From: Ceriagrion tenellum
Lineage: Eukaryota > Arthropoda > Insecta > Odonata > Coenagrionidae
Direction of reading: 5' to 3'
DNA length: 64,000 nucleotides
NCBI GenBank assembly: GCA_963169105.1
Contig: CAUJGU010000440.1
Span: forward strand, 1 to 64,000
How positions within the stretch are numbered: position 1 is the stretch's first letter; every line of letters starts with the position of its first letter. The translations under genes and the position numbers were made by a program. Below the pieces are notes generated by a model. The model did not search any database and was not told the DNA's origin. It saw nothing but the letters and a program-made list of their open reading frames with translations. Shown here one piece after another: positions 8,321 to 20,647 of the stretch.

Positions 8321-10064
8321 AAAATCGGGGGAGCGGCCGGGAAAATCCGGAGGGGACCCGGGAAAATCGGGGGGGGGGGGGGGGGGGGACGGCGGGGGTA
8401 CGGCCGGCAAAATCTGGGGGGGGGGACGGTCGGGGCGGGGGGGAACCAAAAATCGGATCGGGCGGGGGTTCGGCCGGGAAAAACGGGGTGGCGGGCGGCG
8501 GGGGTTGGGATGGCCGAGAAAAATCGGGGGGGGGGGGGCAGAAAAAAATCGGGAGGGGGGGGCAGACGCCGGGGGGAGGGCCGCCGGGAAATGGGGGGAA
8601 GGGGGGGGAGGACCGGGAAATTCGGGGGGGGGGGGGGGGGGCGACCGGGAAAATCGGGGGGGGGGGGGGGGCGACCGGGAAAATCGGGGGGGGGGGGGGA
8701 GGGAGCGCCCGGGAAAATCGGGGGGGGGGGGGGGGGAGGGAGCGCCCGGGAAAATCGGGGGGGGGGGGGGGCGACCGGGAAAATCGGGGGGGGGGGGGGG
8801 GGGGAGCGCCCGGGAAAATCGGGGGGGGGGGGGGGGGGGGGGGGGGGGAGGGAGCGCCCGGGAAAATCGGGGGGGGGGGGGGGGGGAGGGAGCGCCCGGG
8901 AAAATCGGGGGGGGGGGGGGCGACCGGGAAAATCGGGGGGGGGGGGGGGGAGCGCCCGGGAAATTCGGGGGGGGGGGGGGGGGGGCGACCGGGAAAATCG
9001 GGGGGGGGGGGGCGACCGGGAAAATCGGGGGGGGGGGGGGGGGGGGGGGGGGAGCGCCCGGGAAAATCGGGGGGGGGGGGGGGGGGGGGGGGGGGGAGGG
9101 AGCGCCCGGGAAAATCGGGGGGGGGGGGGGGAGGGAGCGCCCGGGAAAATCGGGGGGGGGGCGACCGGGAAAATCGGGGGGGGGGGGGGAGCGCCCGGGA
9201 AATTCGGGGGGGGGGGGGGGGCGACCGGGAAAATCGGGGGGGGGGGGGGGCGACCGGGAAAATCGGGGGGGGGGGGAGCGCCCGGGAAAATCGGGGGGGG
9301 GGGGGGGGGGGGGGGGAGGGAGCGCCCGGGAAAATCGGGGGGGGGGGGGGGGAGGGAGCGCCCGGGAAAATCGGGGGGGGGGGCGACCGGGAAAATCGGG
9401 GGGGGGGGGGAGCGCCCGGGAAATTCGGGGGGGGGGGGGGGGGCGACCGGGAAAATCGGGGGGGGGGGGGCGACCGGGAAAATCGGGGGGGGGGGGGGGG
9501 GGGGAGGGAGCGCCCGGGAAAATCGGGGGGGGGGGGGGGGGGGGGGGGAGGGAGCGCCCGGGAAAATCGGGGGGGGGGGGGGGGGGAGGGAGCGCCCGGG
9601 AAAATCGGGGGGGGGGGGCGACCGGGAAAATCGGGGGGGGGGGGGGGGGAGCGCCCGGGAAATTCGGGGGGGGGGGGGGGGGGGGGCGACCGGGAAAATC
9701 GGGGGGGGGGGGGCGACCGGGAAAATCGGGGGGGGGGGGGGGGGGAGGGAGCGCCCGGGAAAATCGGGGGGGGGGGGGGGCGCCCGGGAAAATCGGGGGG
9801 GGGGGGGGGGGAGGGAGCGCCCGGGAAAATCGGGGGGGGGGGCGACCGGGAAAATCGGGGGGGGGGGGGGGGGAGGGAGCGCCCGGGAAAATCGGGGGGG
9901 GGGGGGGGAGCGCCCGGGAAAATCGGGGGGGGGGGGGGGCGCCCGGGAAAATCGGGGGGGGGGGGGAGGGAGCGACCGGGAAAATCGGGGGGGGAGCGAC
10001 CGGGAAAATCGGGGGGGGGGGGGGGGGGGGAGCGACCGGGAAAATCGGGGGGGGGGAGGGGGGC
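8321..10064. repeat. Poly-G minisatellite with higher-order structure (G-quadruplex-prone)
   Basis: About 50 units, each a G-run of roughly 8-30 bases followed by a short linker ending CCGGGAAAATCG. Linker types are GCGACC (X), AGCGCCC (Y), AGGGAGCGCCC (W), and an AGCGCCC version ending GAAATTCG (Z). Between Z units the order is XXYWWXZ twice and XXWWWXZ once, with Z at 8961, 9200, 9421 and 9660, giving a higher-order period of about 220-240 bp. All three plus frames stay open for about 590-620 codons simply because the unit has no stop codon; the glycine-rich translations are not credible genes. The plus strand should form G-quadruplexes and the minus strand i-motifs. Exact G-run lengths are doubtful in any assembly. 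Confidence 0.97.
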
Positions 10065-12772
10065 GTGTGTGCCTAAATTGTTAAGGAAAGGAAAATGTTT
10101 TCACATGACGATATATTTTGTTTTATTGGCCATGGATATGTATTTGCAAAATTAGTTCACTAACTCATTTGAGAGGGGATAAATGGTCACCACCTTATGC
10201 TGAGCAATTTTAGAGAACATGATGGGCATATTTTGGAAACAAGCGTAACATATGTTAAAAATGTTGAGCATAGTTTGAGAACATACTGAACATACTTGGT
10301 CTGCATATGTTGAGCATATTTTCAGGATATGCCCTGCTGGACATTTACATATGCTCAGCCCTTGATCAAATTATGCTCCACACATTTATGTTGAAAATAT
10401 GCTTATCCTATGTCGAAAACAATTTGTGATAGTAGGGACTAAGTGAAACTGGGGATGGTTGGCATAAATCTAATTTTCCCTCTTCTTCAACCCCATTGAA
10501 TCCCATTTGTCATCCATTATATATGATTTCCTACCCCGTTGAATCTCATTTTCACTCTTTTCCTACTGAATTCAATCTCTGTTTCCCTCTATTAAACCTG
10601 ATTTTCAACTACTTTCGAACTCAATGTCTTATTTGAATCTCTCTTGCAACTATTTTTAAACTCATTTTCATCAATGTTAGAAACTCATTTTCATCAATGT
10701 TAGAAACTCATTTTCAACTGATTTCCCCGTGTTGCCTTCCATTTTGGGAACTGTTCCTTTTTATTCATTAACCATCCCATTATAATTTGATTTCTTTTTA
10801 TTTAGCAATTACTACTTATAACATATTTAAATAAGATACTACAAATACTTTACGTGCTGTATAAATCACATTATATAATATTCAATAAAGCAAAATAAAA
10901 TTGTGATTACCAGCTTTAAAAAATTATATATATAAATACAATTTACTCATGCACCATAAGGATTTTATTCCATAACCCAAGGCACTAGGAGACAAATACC
11001 TCTTACATATAAAATAAATCATGGTGATATTGGGAAAAATGGTAAATGAGATAGAATATTCATTGCCAAACCTATGCCAAATAGGAAATTTTAAACCTGC
11101 CAAAAATATGCTGGATGCAACTTCAGTAACCATAGTTCCCAGATTGCTTCCGTTGCTTTAACCAATCCGAGAGGAAGTTTAGTCCTCCAAAGTACTGCTG
11201 CAAACAATCAATTTCTGCCTGCTCTATAGCAATTACAAAGTTACAATAGTCAGAATAGTAGTCAAAGAATACAAAAGTCAGGACATTGGACAAGAATATT
11301 CCATTAAAAATGTGATAATATGCAAAACCAAGGAACCATGGTGTAGAATGAGTAACTGCATAATTGTATTATTTCCTTCAACTTTACTTTTAATTTTGAG
11401 TCAGGAAAGTGTTATAACATTATAAAAAATAATAAAAATGACAAAATTCCAACCTAATTTCGCTCACTCACATATTTCTAATACTTCTCCATTGATGTGG
11501 CATACATTTTCAATATGTAATACATGAAATTACAATAATGTGTGCTTGCCATTACAGCCATGATTTGACTACGGCAATGCATGTTTAAAATTTTTCTCTT
11601 GATTGCATTGGCCTCCGTTGCCAGGACACCTGAATTAATCAAGCCGACTAGCATTACTACAAAGATAACAAACAATTACCAATCAGACGGCAACCTAACA
11701 CTGAAGAATTGTTGGGGTTCTCCCTCCCACATGACCTCCACTCCTCCTGATCCATAAAGTGCCTTTAATGTGGAAACAAAGGTTACCAAGTTGTAAAAAG
11801 ACGTTCCCACTACCTGCATAACTTTGGTTCATTTTCAACCTTTAAATTTCATTTGGAAAAGTTTGTCCTGCAGACCGACCGCTAGGACCACTGGGCGCAC
11901 GCGAAGACACAAAATGATGGAACATTATCTTGTCCATATACAAAAGTCTACGAAGAGTATGACACTAAATATACTAGTCAATTCCTTAACATTCACATGT
12001 AAATACAAGGCTATTACCTGCGAAGTACTTCATATGTAATAATTATGTTTCGAAAATTTGCAACCATTAGAAACGAAGGATATCTGGAGAACTTTCGGCA
12101 CTGTGTTTGTACTTAGAATTAACGATATACAACATTGACTATTTCTTTGAATATTATAATTGACATTCGACTTTTTCATACCTTTGGCACCTTAAATTAC
12201 TTCCATCGCTTCTGCATTAACTTTGTCAAACTTTTCTATTATGTTCTGGAATTAACAATATCATTGTCAGTTTTCGGTTGAATATTTATTAGACAGTCTA
12301 ATACATTTCCCTTGTCAAACTTTAAAGCTTTGTTGAATTAACGTTACCAACATAAGTGTTTGCATATAAATGCATCACCTTCTATTCTTAACATTTGTAC
12401 CACATTTTACATTTCTTTTCTGTACACTTAAAACTTCAGGATTTATGTGCCATCTCAAAACGTTTACCAATAACTTCACCATTCTTTTCCTCCAATTTAT
12501 AGGAAAAATAGGTTCACTTCTTTGCCATCCGAGGAACGAAAGGAATAATGATCAAAAGGAACAATGGGCTAACAAGAAAAAAATCAAAAGTAACAATGGG
12601 CTGAAAGGAACAAGGGACCGAAAGGAATAAGTGACCAAAGGGAAGGAAAGGACCATTCAATACGAATAGACCGGTCAGAATGAAAGGACTGGTCATTCCG
12701 TACAAGTCGGTTTGAAGACAGCGGGCAGATTCATCGCAAATCGCGGAACGATCCGATAAGCACGTTACATTT
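10065..12772. other. AT-rich unassigned region with degenerate short repeats
   Basis: No convincing gene. At 10190-10440 the motif TATGTTGAGCATA recurs in both orientations, perhaps a decayed element. From 10440 to 10740 the sequence is a degenerate series of phrases like AACTCATTTTCA. At 12530-12700 there is a purine-rich stretch with repeated GAAAGGAA and AACAATGGGCT phrases. Short minus frames at 10924-11133 and 11478-11675 match nothing I recognise. Confidence 0.45.
10658..10720. repeat. 23-bp tandem repeat, about 2.7 copies
   Basis: The unit AAACTCATTTTCATCAATG plus TTAG is perfectly repeated at 10658-10680 and 10681-10703, and a partial third copy begins at 10704. Confidence 0.85.
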
Positions 12773-12985
12773 ATGATGTTGAGTTTCTCCTCTCAGATTG
12801 ATTCTAGCATTGAAGAAAATCAACCAGGTCCCTCTCATGTGTATGGCGTAAGTATGCTCTCGGGAAGTAAGCTGAGGTTGTGTAAGGAATGTTCAACATC
12901 TGAAAAAAACATCTGGTCAAGAGCAGTATGTGTCAGATGTGATAAAGGGCTGCATCCCAAATGTGTCAATAGTCACAAATGTTAA
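12773..12985 (+). pseudogene. piggyBac transposase C-terminal zinc-finger relic
   Basis: The last about 50 residues carry the cysteine pattern of the piggyBac C-terminal domain: LCKECSTSEKN, then VCVRCDKGLHPKC and a final HKC. This domain binds the element's terminal repeats in piggyBac transposases. Only the tail remains; no DDD nuclease core is visible upstream. A piggyBac-type end (GGCACTCAAAGGG then TTAA) lies 850 bp downstream in the expected orientation, so both may belong to one decayed element. Assignment rests on the cysteine spacing and position at the end of the frame. Confidence 0.6.
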
Positions 12986-13834
12986 TTTATTAACAAATTA
13001 CTATTATTACATCTATTTTCTTTGCATTGAATCCATAATCTGTTCCCTACAATTCCAATAAGTTGATATTTCTGTCAAGTTGGTGTCAAGGCCATTTTTG
13101 TCCATTACTCAGTCTTCCTTTTTATAAAAAATTATTAATTTGTATAACTTTTTAGTTGTTATCAACGTTTCTATCTGTATTATCTCATTATGAAAATAGG
13201 CTGTATTTTATTGTTCCATTATTATGTGTGTTACTTCCAAAGACACTGAAAGAAAGAACTTTTTTCTCAAAATATTATAAACAAATAATTTCATTGCAAT
13301 AAATATTTTGTGAATATAATAAAAAAGACCTGACTGCAAAAATGTTATATGTGAATATTTTATACATTCCATACTTAGTTTTCATCACTGATTGTTTTTC
13401 ACTGTCGGTATCTATTGATGTATATACATATGTAATTGTCCTTTTTCACTTTTCTACGCTATTCAATTTTATTTTTTTATTTACAACTTTTTCTTTAATT
13501 TGGCATAACTTTTGGTCATCATCCTTATACATATGTGTTGTATTCAATTATTATAATCTTTTTGTATTATACAACATATAATTTTATATAATAGAAATTT
13601 AAGTAAATTATTTTTAAAAATATCGTTGTTCATTTCCAAAAATTTTAAAGGATACCTTACTTCAAAAAATTTTGACAGAAACTTGACAAACAAGATATAA
13701 CTATTTTCCATTGGTCATAAAATTTTCATTGATATACAGTGTACAGAAATGGTTTCACATATTTTTCTCGTTAACTCTACATTTTTCACCAAATTTGTTT
13801 GGCACTTATGCGACAAATTTTTGCAATTACAGTT

Positions 13835-13851
13835 GGCACTCAAAGGGTTAA
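13835..13851 (+). mobile_element. piggyBac-type right terminus with TTAA
   Basis: GGCACTCAAAGGG followed by TTAA matches the expected right end of a piggyBac element (ends CCC...GGG at TTAA sites). The 5' end CCCTTTGAGTGCC was not found upstream, so the element is truncated or its left end has diverged. Confidence 0.55.
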
Positions 13852-15658
13852 TTGAAAGACTATTCTCATCAGCACATCAAATATGGCCACAAGTGCAGCT
13901 GTTTTTTCTTTAGTTATTAAGTTTTATGTTTTTATGAGTCCGCAGTAATAAGTGCATCTAACTATAGTCCCGATGCATTAGGGCCAATGGTCGCTAAATG
14001 ACCAACTATGACGGTGCCGCACCACTGACTCGGAACACCGGCAGCACCATTGGCAGCGCACAGGTCTAGTTTGGAATGAACTTACAGTAACAAACACTGG
14101 CAATCATACCTACATCATTGTCATTTCCAGAGTTTTGATGCCCCTCAATGCATGTGCATGACTGCAAAAATTATTTCAGTCTTTGACCAATACATTACAG
14201 AGTCAAAACGCCACTCCTTATAGTGCAATAATTCCTTCAAAGAGCTCAAATTGAATTGCATTCCACATGTTAGTGTCCATCATTGAAAGTCAGAATCAGA
14301 AAGTTGACATTATAAAATGCCAAAGTCTGAAAAACATAAATCAAAGATATGCACAACAATATACAAAAAAGCTGAATTTCATAAACTTCCTGTGGCATTC
14401 TTTACATGTTAAACATTATAGGGGAGTGAGGAAATACAGGCCATGTCATATAATACTGCATCTTGAGTAAAGGACTAACTCATGTAAGCCATAAAACCAA
14501 TTCCATAAGAAAGTGTGAGGAACAGACCCATGTCACATGTGACTTAGATATTATTCTATGTATTACATTGAAATCACCAAAATATAAGAGACCAAACAAA
14601 TGGTAAAGAAGCTGTAGGATTTGGAAGAGGAAGGAATACAAGAGAGGCTATTGGCTTAGTCAGTCTATTACCAGGAAACCATGACTGTTGCTTTCCTTGG
14701 GGTGAAGAGGAACATGTAACATCAAAATGAACACTAACTGCCATGAAACTGATCATGATGAGAAAACGGATACTATGACAATGATTTCAATGAAGCAGGC
14801 GACAATTTAAGAATACTTCTGGCTGGCTGTCCATCTCTAGAGCCCGGGATTGAATTCCTTTGGTGATTTTTCAGAGTATTGTCCCATTTGTACTTAAGTA
14901 ATTTACAGTATGGTTCACTTAGTGTTTGCTACTCCATCCATCGGATGGAACATTATAAGCAATGTCTTCCCCTTGCAACAGACAATCTTCAGCTTCAGCT
15001 GAACAGCGACACCTTCCAGCGAGAGTCAAGTTCACTGAATTGGCCAGGGCACTGCCAGGTGGAATGCAACAGGGAAACCACATTAACATCCCTGAACTAT
15101 GTTTACTATACATGACATGGTACCTAAATATTCAGAAGATTACATTATCCTGAAAGTACAAGTGCATGATTGCAACATCAAGAGTGAGATCATTAGGGGT
15201 CGACATGGAAATGGTGAGACTAAGGGTCAATAATACTGTGGTAGTCTGTGAGATTAATTGGTTGGGGGCAGACGGCCACCAGATCCAAACGAATGTTGGC
15301 GCCTGTGATTGCCGATGACGATGTACCAGCGTATCACTGAAGGCTGCGAATAACACAATTAGGGATCCAACAAATCAAAATTACTCACATGGGGAGACTA
15401 AATACCCTGACTCACCGATTTGAATGCCGTATTTACTATGTCATGCACGAGGTCAAGGCTAGTTCGCCTCGGACTTCGTCAAACATATCCTAGTTGTATT
15501 GTAATTAATCAGTTTATAATCAGAAATATCTGCCCCTAGTATAAAAAAGCTGGGAAAATTTACCTTTGCTAGGTTGTTCCGGAGCCTCACATCACCCGTC
15601 TCAATCACCCTCAAAGTGACTTTGCTTATAACTATTATTATCGCCCTTGTATAATATT
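13852..15658. other. Unassigned intergenic sequence
   Basis: About 1.8 kb of mixed composition with no recognised gene, element or RNA. Short frames on both strands show no domain. Confidence 0.45.
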
Positions 15659-15740
15659 GAATCATTTGGTGTAGTGGTTAGGGCCACAGATTCGCACGTG
15701 AAGGTCAGGCGGTTCGAAACTTCCGGCAGCCCTTTTTTTT
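15659..15740 (+). ncRNA. tRNA-derived SINE-like head with Pol III boxes and T-run
   Basis: TGGTGTAGTGG (15667-15677) matches a tRNA box A and GGTTCGAAACT (15711-15721) matches box B at normal tRNA spacing, and a run of eight or more T begins at 15733. The stems do not close into a full cloverleaf (the acceptor arms do not pair), so it is more likely a SINE head or tRNA pseudogene than a working tRNA. I could not define the SINE body or its 3' tail. Confidence 0.6.
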
Positions 15741-17074
15741 CCTTCTTTATATTCACGACAAGAGAGAAATTCTTCCTCCGAGTTACATGTCATATCATAG
15801 CACTTCACCTCGTCTTTTTTCTCGTGATACTTTCCACTAAATTCATACTCCAGTGTGAATCTTTAATGGCAATGGCCTCACTGGGGTCTGGTGATAGACC
15901 ACTTATGATATACGTCAATCTCTGATTAAAATCGGTAATCTAACTTGCTGTAACAATAGACATGAGTGTTGACTATGAGTAGACGAGGAGTTTAAAAGAA
16001 GATACCGATTCTCAACACCCGTAGTGCTCGAGTACATATATTCTTCTTAGAACTAATGTTCATATATCGACACTTTCCGCGAGGACTGACAGTTCCTCTT
16101 GTGCTACTGTGGCTCATTGCTTTGAGATTTTATGCTTAGGCATCAATATTGAATTATTGAAATCATATTACAAATTGTAAAAAATATTTCACAGCGGTTT
16201 TTAATCACGCAGTATTTAAAAAAATCTTCATGCTGAATTTAACACCGGCCAAAATTGCCATGAATGTTTTACTCGTATGCTATCATTAATTGCTACTAAT
16301 TACATATTTCACATTTTCTTTATCGGTAATGATCAGTTATAAATACTGCTACTCTTCGTCTTCTTTGGTGTTTTACGTATATATGTAGGGATTGCTAGTT
16401 CCGTTTCGCAGCCAACAGTGTCCAGAACTATGAAACATATAACTAATCATTTGGCTGTCCAAATAGTTGACACCACCATGACGAAGTTGGACCAAGTGTT
16501 AACATTGTGTGGCGAAAAGATATCTCTGTCTGGCATTCCCAAGTAACTTCCAACGGGAAACAAAAATCGAGTGATTACTGAACTCTATGGTTGAGTGGAT
16601 TGAAGTTGGTTAAAAAGCATTCTAACAGTATAATAATTGGGTATTTAAATCCAACTTTGATGTAAATAATGTCTCTTAAGAGGGAGCTGTTAAGCTATTT
16701 GTGGGAAAAATACCAAAATAAAATTCAAAGACGCATAGTTCCAATGTTCCAAACGTGGCGGAGGAAACATTTATGATAGCGGGTACGATAAAAAATTTAT
16801 CCTTTTACACAAAAATCGAATATTTGTCCAAGCTATTAATTTTTCTCTTTCAGAATATAGTCAATGCGAGTAGTTAATATCATCTTCAGATTCCATTTAC
16901 GCATGTAACTGTGTAGCATGTGAGTTTAAATAAACACATAAATGCACTTCGTGAACTTCCGTAACACATGAAGAAGACGGAGGATGGGCTTTCCACATCT
17001 TCTAGCAGTCGTCGTCAACGAGAGGTCTTGGACTCTTGGAGCGACCGAAAGGGGCTCAGGCACTCCTCCCACCA
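15741..17074. other. AT-rich unassigned sequence
   Basis: No gene or recognisable repeat seen over about 1.3 kb upstream of the short inverted-repeat element and LINE-A. Confidence 0.4.
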
Positions 17075-17176
17075 TTAAAGCTGTATCCCAACTCGTTAGG
17101 CATTACGGTGCATGCGATTAGCTGCCCAAATATTTGGCTACCTTGGGCAAAGTGAGCTCGAGTTGGGACAACCTTC
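17075..17176. repeat. Short MITE-like element with GTATCCCAACTCG ends
   Basis: TTAAAGCTGTATCCCAACTC at 17075 is answered by CTCGAGTTGGGACAACC at about 17159-17175, an imperfect terminal inverted repeat enclosing about 100 bp. The longer left arm also occurs inverted at 23961-23994. It is probably a small non-autonomous DNA element, but I cannot name the superfamily. Confidence 0.5.
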
Positions 17177-17310
17177 GCAAGTAACGCCATATACTGAGCT
17201 AGGAAGAAATGAAAAACAAAGGAATTATGAAAGGGATCTGAAGTAAATAAACATGATATCCGTGATACATGTAATCGCAGATAGTAGAAATATTCTCGTT
17301 GGTCCGTGTT

Positions 17311-17331
17311 TATAATAATAATAATAATAAT
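17311..17331. repeat. (TAA)n tail of LINE-A
   Basis: Seven consecutive TAA-type triplets on the plus strand equal (TTA)n on the LINE's sense strand, marking its 3' end. LINE-J at 47655-47668 ends in the same kind of tail. Confidence 0.9.
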
Positions 17332-17807
17332 CCTTTATTACGGGCAGGTGCCCAATTTCCAGAGCATGAGTAGTACATGTAACTTTTAATAAGTGTGATT
17401 CTAATAATGAATAATATGTTAATACACAACAGAAAGGAAAAAATATTTACACAATATAAAATAGATACACAGTATAAAAATAGATATCAAATATATAAAA
17501 AAACGTAAGAAAATTCAGAAACATTCAGAACAAGTAATAATTAACCTTAAAGGAAGTAATTAAAAGAAAAAAAAAATAGATACAATATCAAGTAGATACA
17601 GAGTAAACAAATAGACATCCAATATGAAAGTAATAAGAAAAAAGTCAAACACTTTGGTGCACAATATAAAATAAATATCCATGTAAAAATTAATAATTAA
17701 AAAGAAAGTCCTAAGCTTTCTAGACAAGTCATAAGTAGACTTACAGGAAGTAAAATATGTACCAAAAAAATTAACAAACTTATGAAATTCTTTAGCATCA
17801 TAATTGA

Positions 17808-19301
17808 CTAGACATATTCAGATAGACCTTGTACACACCTTCTCCTATAGACAACCGGGGAATCATGGTGTATATCAATGTATGAAATGAGTGAATTATA
17901 CAGTCTTAATATGCGAACAATAGGTTCGTTAAAAGAATAATTTCTTCGACAATATTTAATATGATATAGTTTAGATCTCCTGGTGCTCGTGAATGATGCA
18001 TCGAAATGCAATATGGCAAGTAAAGGCGAGCACTTGACAATATTATTACATAAATTGTACAAATACAACAACCCTGCAAGTTTTCTTCTTACTGATAAAG
18101 TATGCAGATTTAATATAACCATTGTTTCAATGTAAGGTGTGTGTGGAGTATAGAATCCGGCATAGAAGTTGATTAATCTCAGGGATTTTCTTTGTACACG
18201 TTCCAATGCATCAACATGGCAATTGTAATAAGGAGACCAGATGACAGAATTGTACTCCAAAATGGGACGGACTAGGGAGGTGTAAAGGCATCTTAATGTG
18301 TAAATACCTCTTAAGTCCTTATTAAGTCTGGTACAAAAACCCAGCATACGTAGGGCTTTAGCTACGATGTTTGATATATGCTGGTCAAAAGTCAGAGACT
18401 TATCAAACAGTACACCAAGATCTTTAATCATGGAAGCACGAGGAATATGTTCATCACCAATAGAATATTTGAAGTTAATGGTTAATTTTTTCCGATAAAA
18501 GGAAATACAGTTACATTTCTTAGTATTAATGACCATCAGGTTTTTTCTACACCACTCTGAGATCTTTTTCAGAGAATTATCGATTAGCTGGCAGTCATTA
18601 ATGTTGTTTATAGCATTGAAAACTTTTAGGTCATCTGCATACATCAAATGTGGCAGTGGAGAGATTAGATAACTAAGGTCATTGATAAAGATGATAAATA
18701 GTATGGGCCCGAGATGCGACCCCTGTGGAACTCCAGAGTTGACCGGAAAAGGATTTGAGAAGGTGTGCTCAATTTTTACTTGAAGATGTCGGCCCATGAG
18801 ATAACTATGAAACCAATCCAGTCCACTCCCACTGATACCAAGATATTTCATTTTATGTAACAGAATAATATGATTAACCTTATCAAAAGCTTTGGAGAAG
18901 TCTGTGTAGACCACATCAATTTGACGACCTTCCTCAAGGCCATTAATTAAGTAGTTAGTAAAAACCAATAGGTTAGACAAAGTAGACATACCCTGTCTGA
19001 ATCCATGCTGCTCAGGTACAATGACATTTCTAAGCAAGGGTTCAAGTTTGTCAACAACAATGCTTTCCATCACTTTGGCTATAACAGATTGAATTATAAT
19101 GGGACGATAGTTTGATATGTCACATTTGTCATTAGACTTATGAATAGGAATGACATAACTTGTTTTCAAAACATCAGGGAAAATACCACATTTAAAGGAT
19201 AAATTAAAGAGTATGAAAAGCGGGTAAGAAAGAGCTGAATAACAAGATTTGAGAATGATAGGGTGGATTCTATCTGTGCCACTGCTTTTACTTGTATTCA
19301 A
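17808..19301 (-). pseudogene. LINE-A ORF2 reverse transcriptase domain
   Basis: A 497-codon open frame holding the reverse transcriptase that copies the RNA at the nick. It shows SSGTDRIHP, the SNYRPI block, EQHGFRQGMST, the first catalytic aspartate in DFSKAFDKVNH, SGVPQGSHLGP and the YADD box (MYADDLKVF, coded at about 18630-18641). C-terminal residues such as RPILEYNSVIWSP are typical of Jockey/CR1-group LINEs. No RNase H domain is seen. The frame is open throughout and ends at a stop at 17808; about 480 bp of 3' UTR follow. Confidence 0.85.
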
Positions 19302-19318
19302 ACCTTTTACCTTGGTTA

Positions 19319-20640
19319 TTATTTCATTAACTGTAACTGAAATAGAATTAAAGGTAATATTAACAGGAAAGGTACAAGAAGGAAGTACGTCGACTTGGTC
19401 AGTAGAAAAGACCCCAGAAAATATTTAGCAAAAAGCTCAGCAATTGAGTGGTGGCTATCAGCAACAGCATCGTCAAGGTACATATTTTGAGGAAATGAAG
19501 TATCATTTCGCATGGTTTTCACATGATTCCAAAATGGTTTAATATTACTGGAGAGATTGGAAGACAAATTATTCATGTAAGAGCGGTAACAGTCGTTAGC
19601 AAGTTTTTTGCATTCTGCTCTAGTCTTGGAAAAGCAAGTGTAATCCTCAGCAGAGCCTGTAGCCTTGTAAACAGAGTGATTAAATCGCTTTTGATTAATT
19701 AATGTCTTAAGCTGCTTAGAGTACCATTTCGGATAGGAGGAGACATGAAAATATGATTTAGGTGTGCACTGATCAATAGCATCATAGAGAGCAGAGTAAA
19801 AAGTGTCAAAGGCTTCATTTACAGATTTATTTCTCAGCAGCCCAGGCCAGTTAATGTTCTCAAGTATGGCACTAATAGATGTTAAATCGCACTTACTGAA
19901 GTCGAAATCAATAAGACCTGTGTTTTCAGGGTGAGAAAAATTCTTTCGAGGAATGAAGAAATGTAGTGCTGGATGATAAACATCCGGGGGTACAAGAGAG
20001 TCGGTAACAATACATGGGGTAACATTCACTTTTATCACAAAAGGCTAAGTCCAGTCTCCTATGGATGGAGTTAAGAGAGTTGTTAACTTGAAATAATTCA
20101 AGAAAGTTGATGGTCTCAAGTAATAATTTACCTTGGGGAGAGCTTAGTTGACTAGTATGACTCGAGTTAGAAAAATCACAGTTAAAATCAGGAACATTAA
20201 AATCACCAAGCAATAGTACATCGGTGTATTGCGTAGTAGTCATGATACCTTCAACTGTATTGCAATAATCCTCAAAAACAGCAGTATTTGAATTCGGGGG
20301 GAGATAAACAGCACCAATTAGTAATACAGTTTTATCTAGCGAAATTTGCACAAACAAATGCTCGACGACTTGAGATGGGGTAACCAGACGCTTATAGTAC
20401 AATGATGAACGAATGGCGATCAAGACACCACCCCCTCTTGATTTACTGCTCGTCAAGCTAGATCTATCTGATCTAATAATAATGAAGCCTTTTAACCCCA
20501 ACTCCGAAGATACAATGTCCGGCGAGAGCCACGTTTCGGTTAAGACTAATACATCATACAATTGGTACGTAGAGCGCATTATTAGGTTGAATTTCGTCCT
20601 CAGACCTCTCACATTTTGGTAATATATATTGAGACCAGAG
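19319..20640 (-). pseudogene. LINE-A ORF2 N-terminal part: AP endonuclease and linker
   Basis: The upper part (about 19926-20640) is the apurinic-type endonuclease that nicks target DNA: YYQNVRGLRTK at the start, the catalytic glutamate in LTETWLS, SRGGGVLIA, GAVYLPPNSN and LLLGDFNVPDF. Near 20030 the frame shifts, and the next frame (19319-20038) continues with DFSKCDLTSI and the linker before the reverse transcriptase. The endonuclease motifs are intact; the frameshift is what kills the protein. No clear ATG marks the ORF2 start, which follows closely on ORF1. Confidence 0.8.
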
Positions 20641-20647
20641 GACGAGA

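Noticed and set aside
1..10064. CRISPR array (regular repeats in the satellite or minisatellite)
   Set aside because: Eukaryotic context, repeat units are contiguous or separated by G-runs, and there are no unique spacers or cas genes.
8249..10155. Three glycine-rich proteins of about 590-624 residues
   Set aside because: All three frames of a simple repeat are open at once; no conserved domain and the G-run lengths set the frames.
15659..15740. Functional tRNA gene
   Set aside because: The acceptor and other stems do not pair into a cloverleaf; only the A and B boxes fit.
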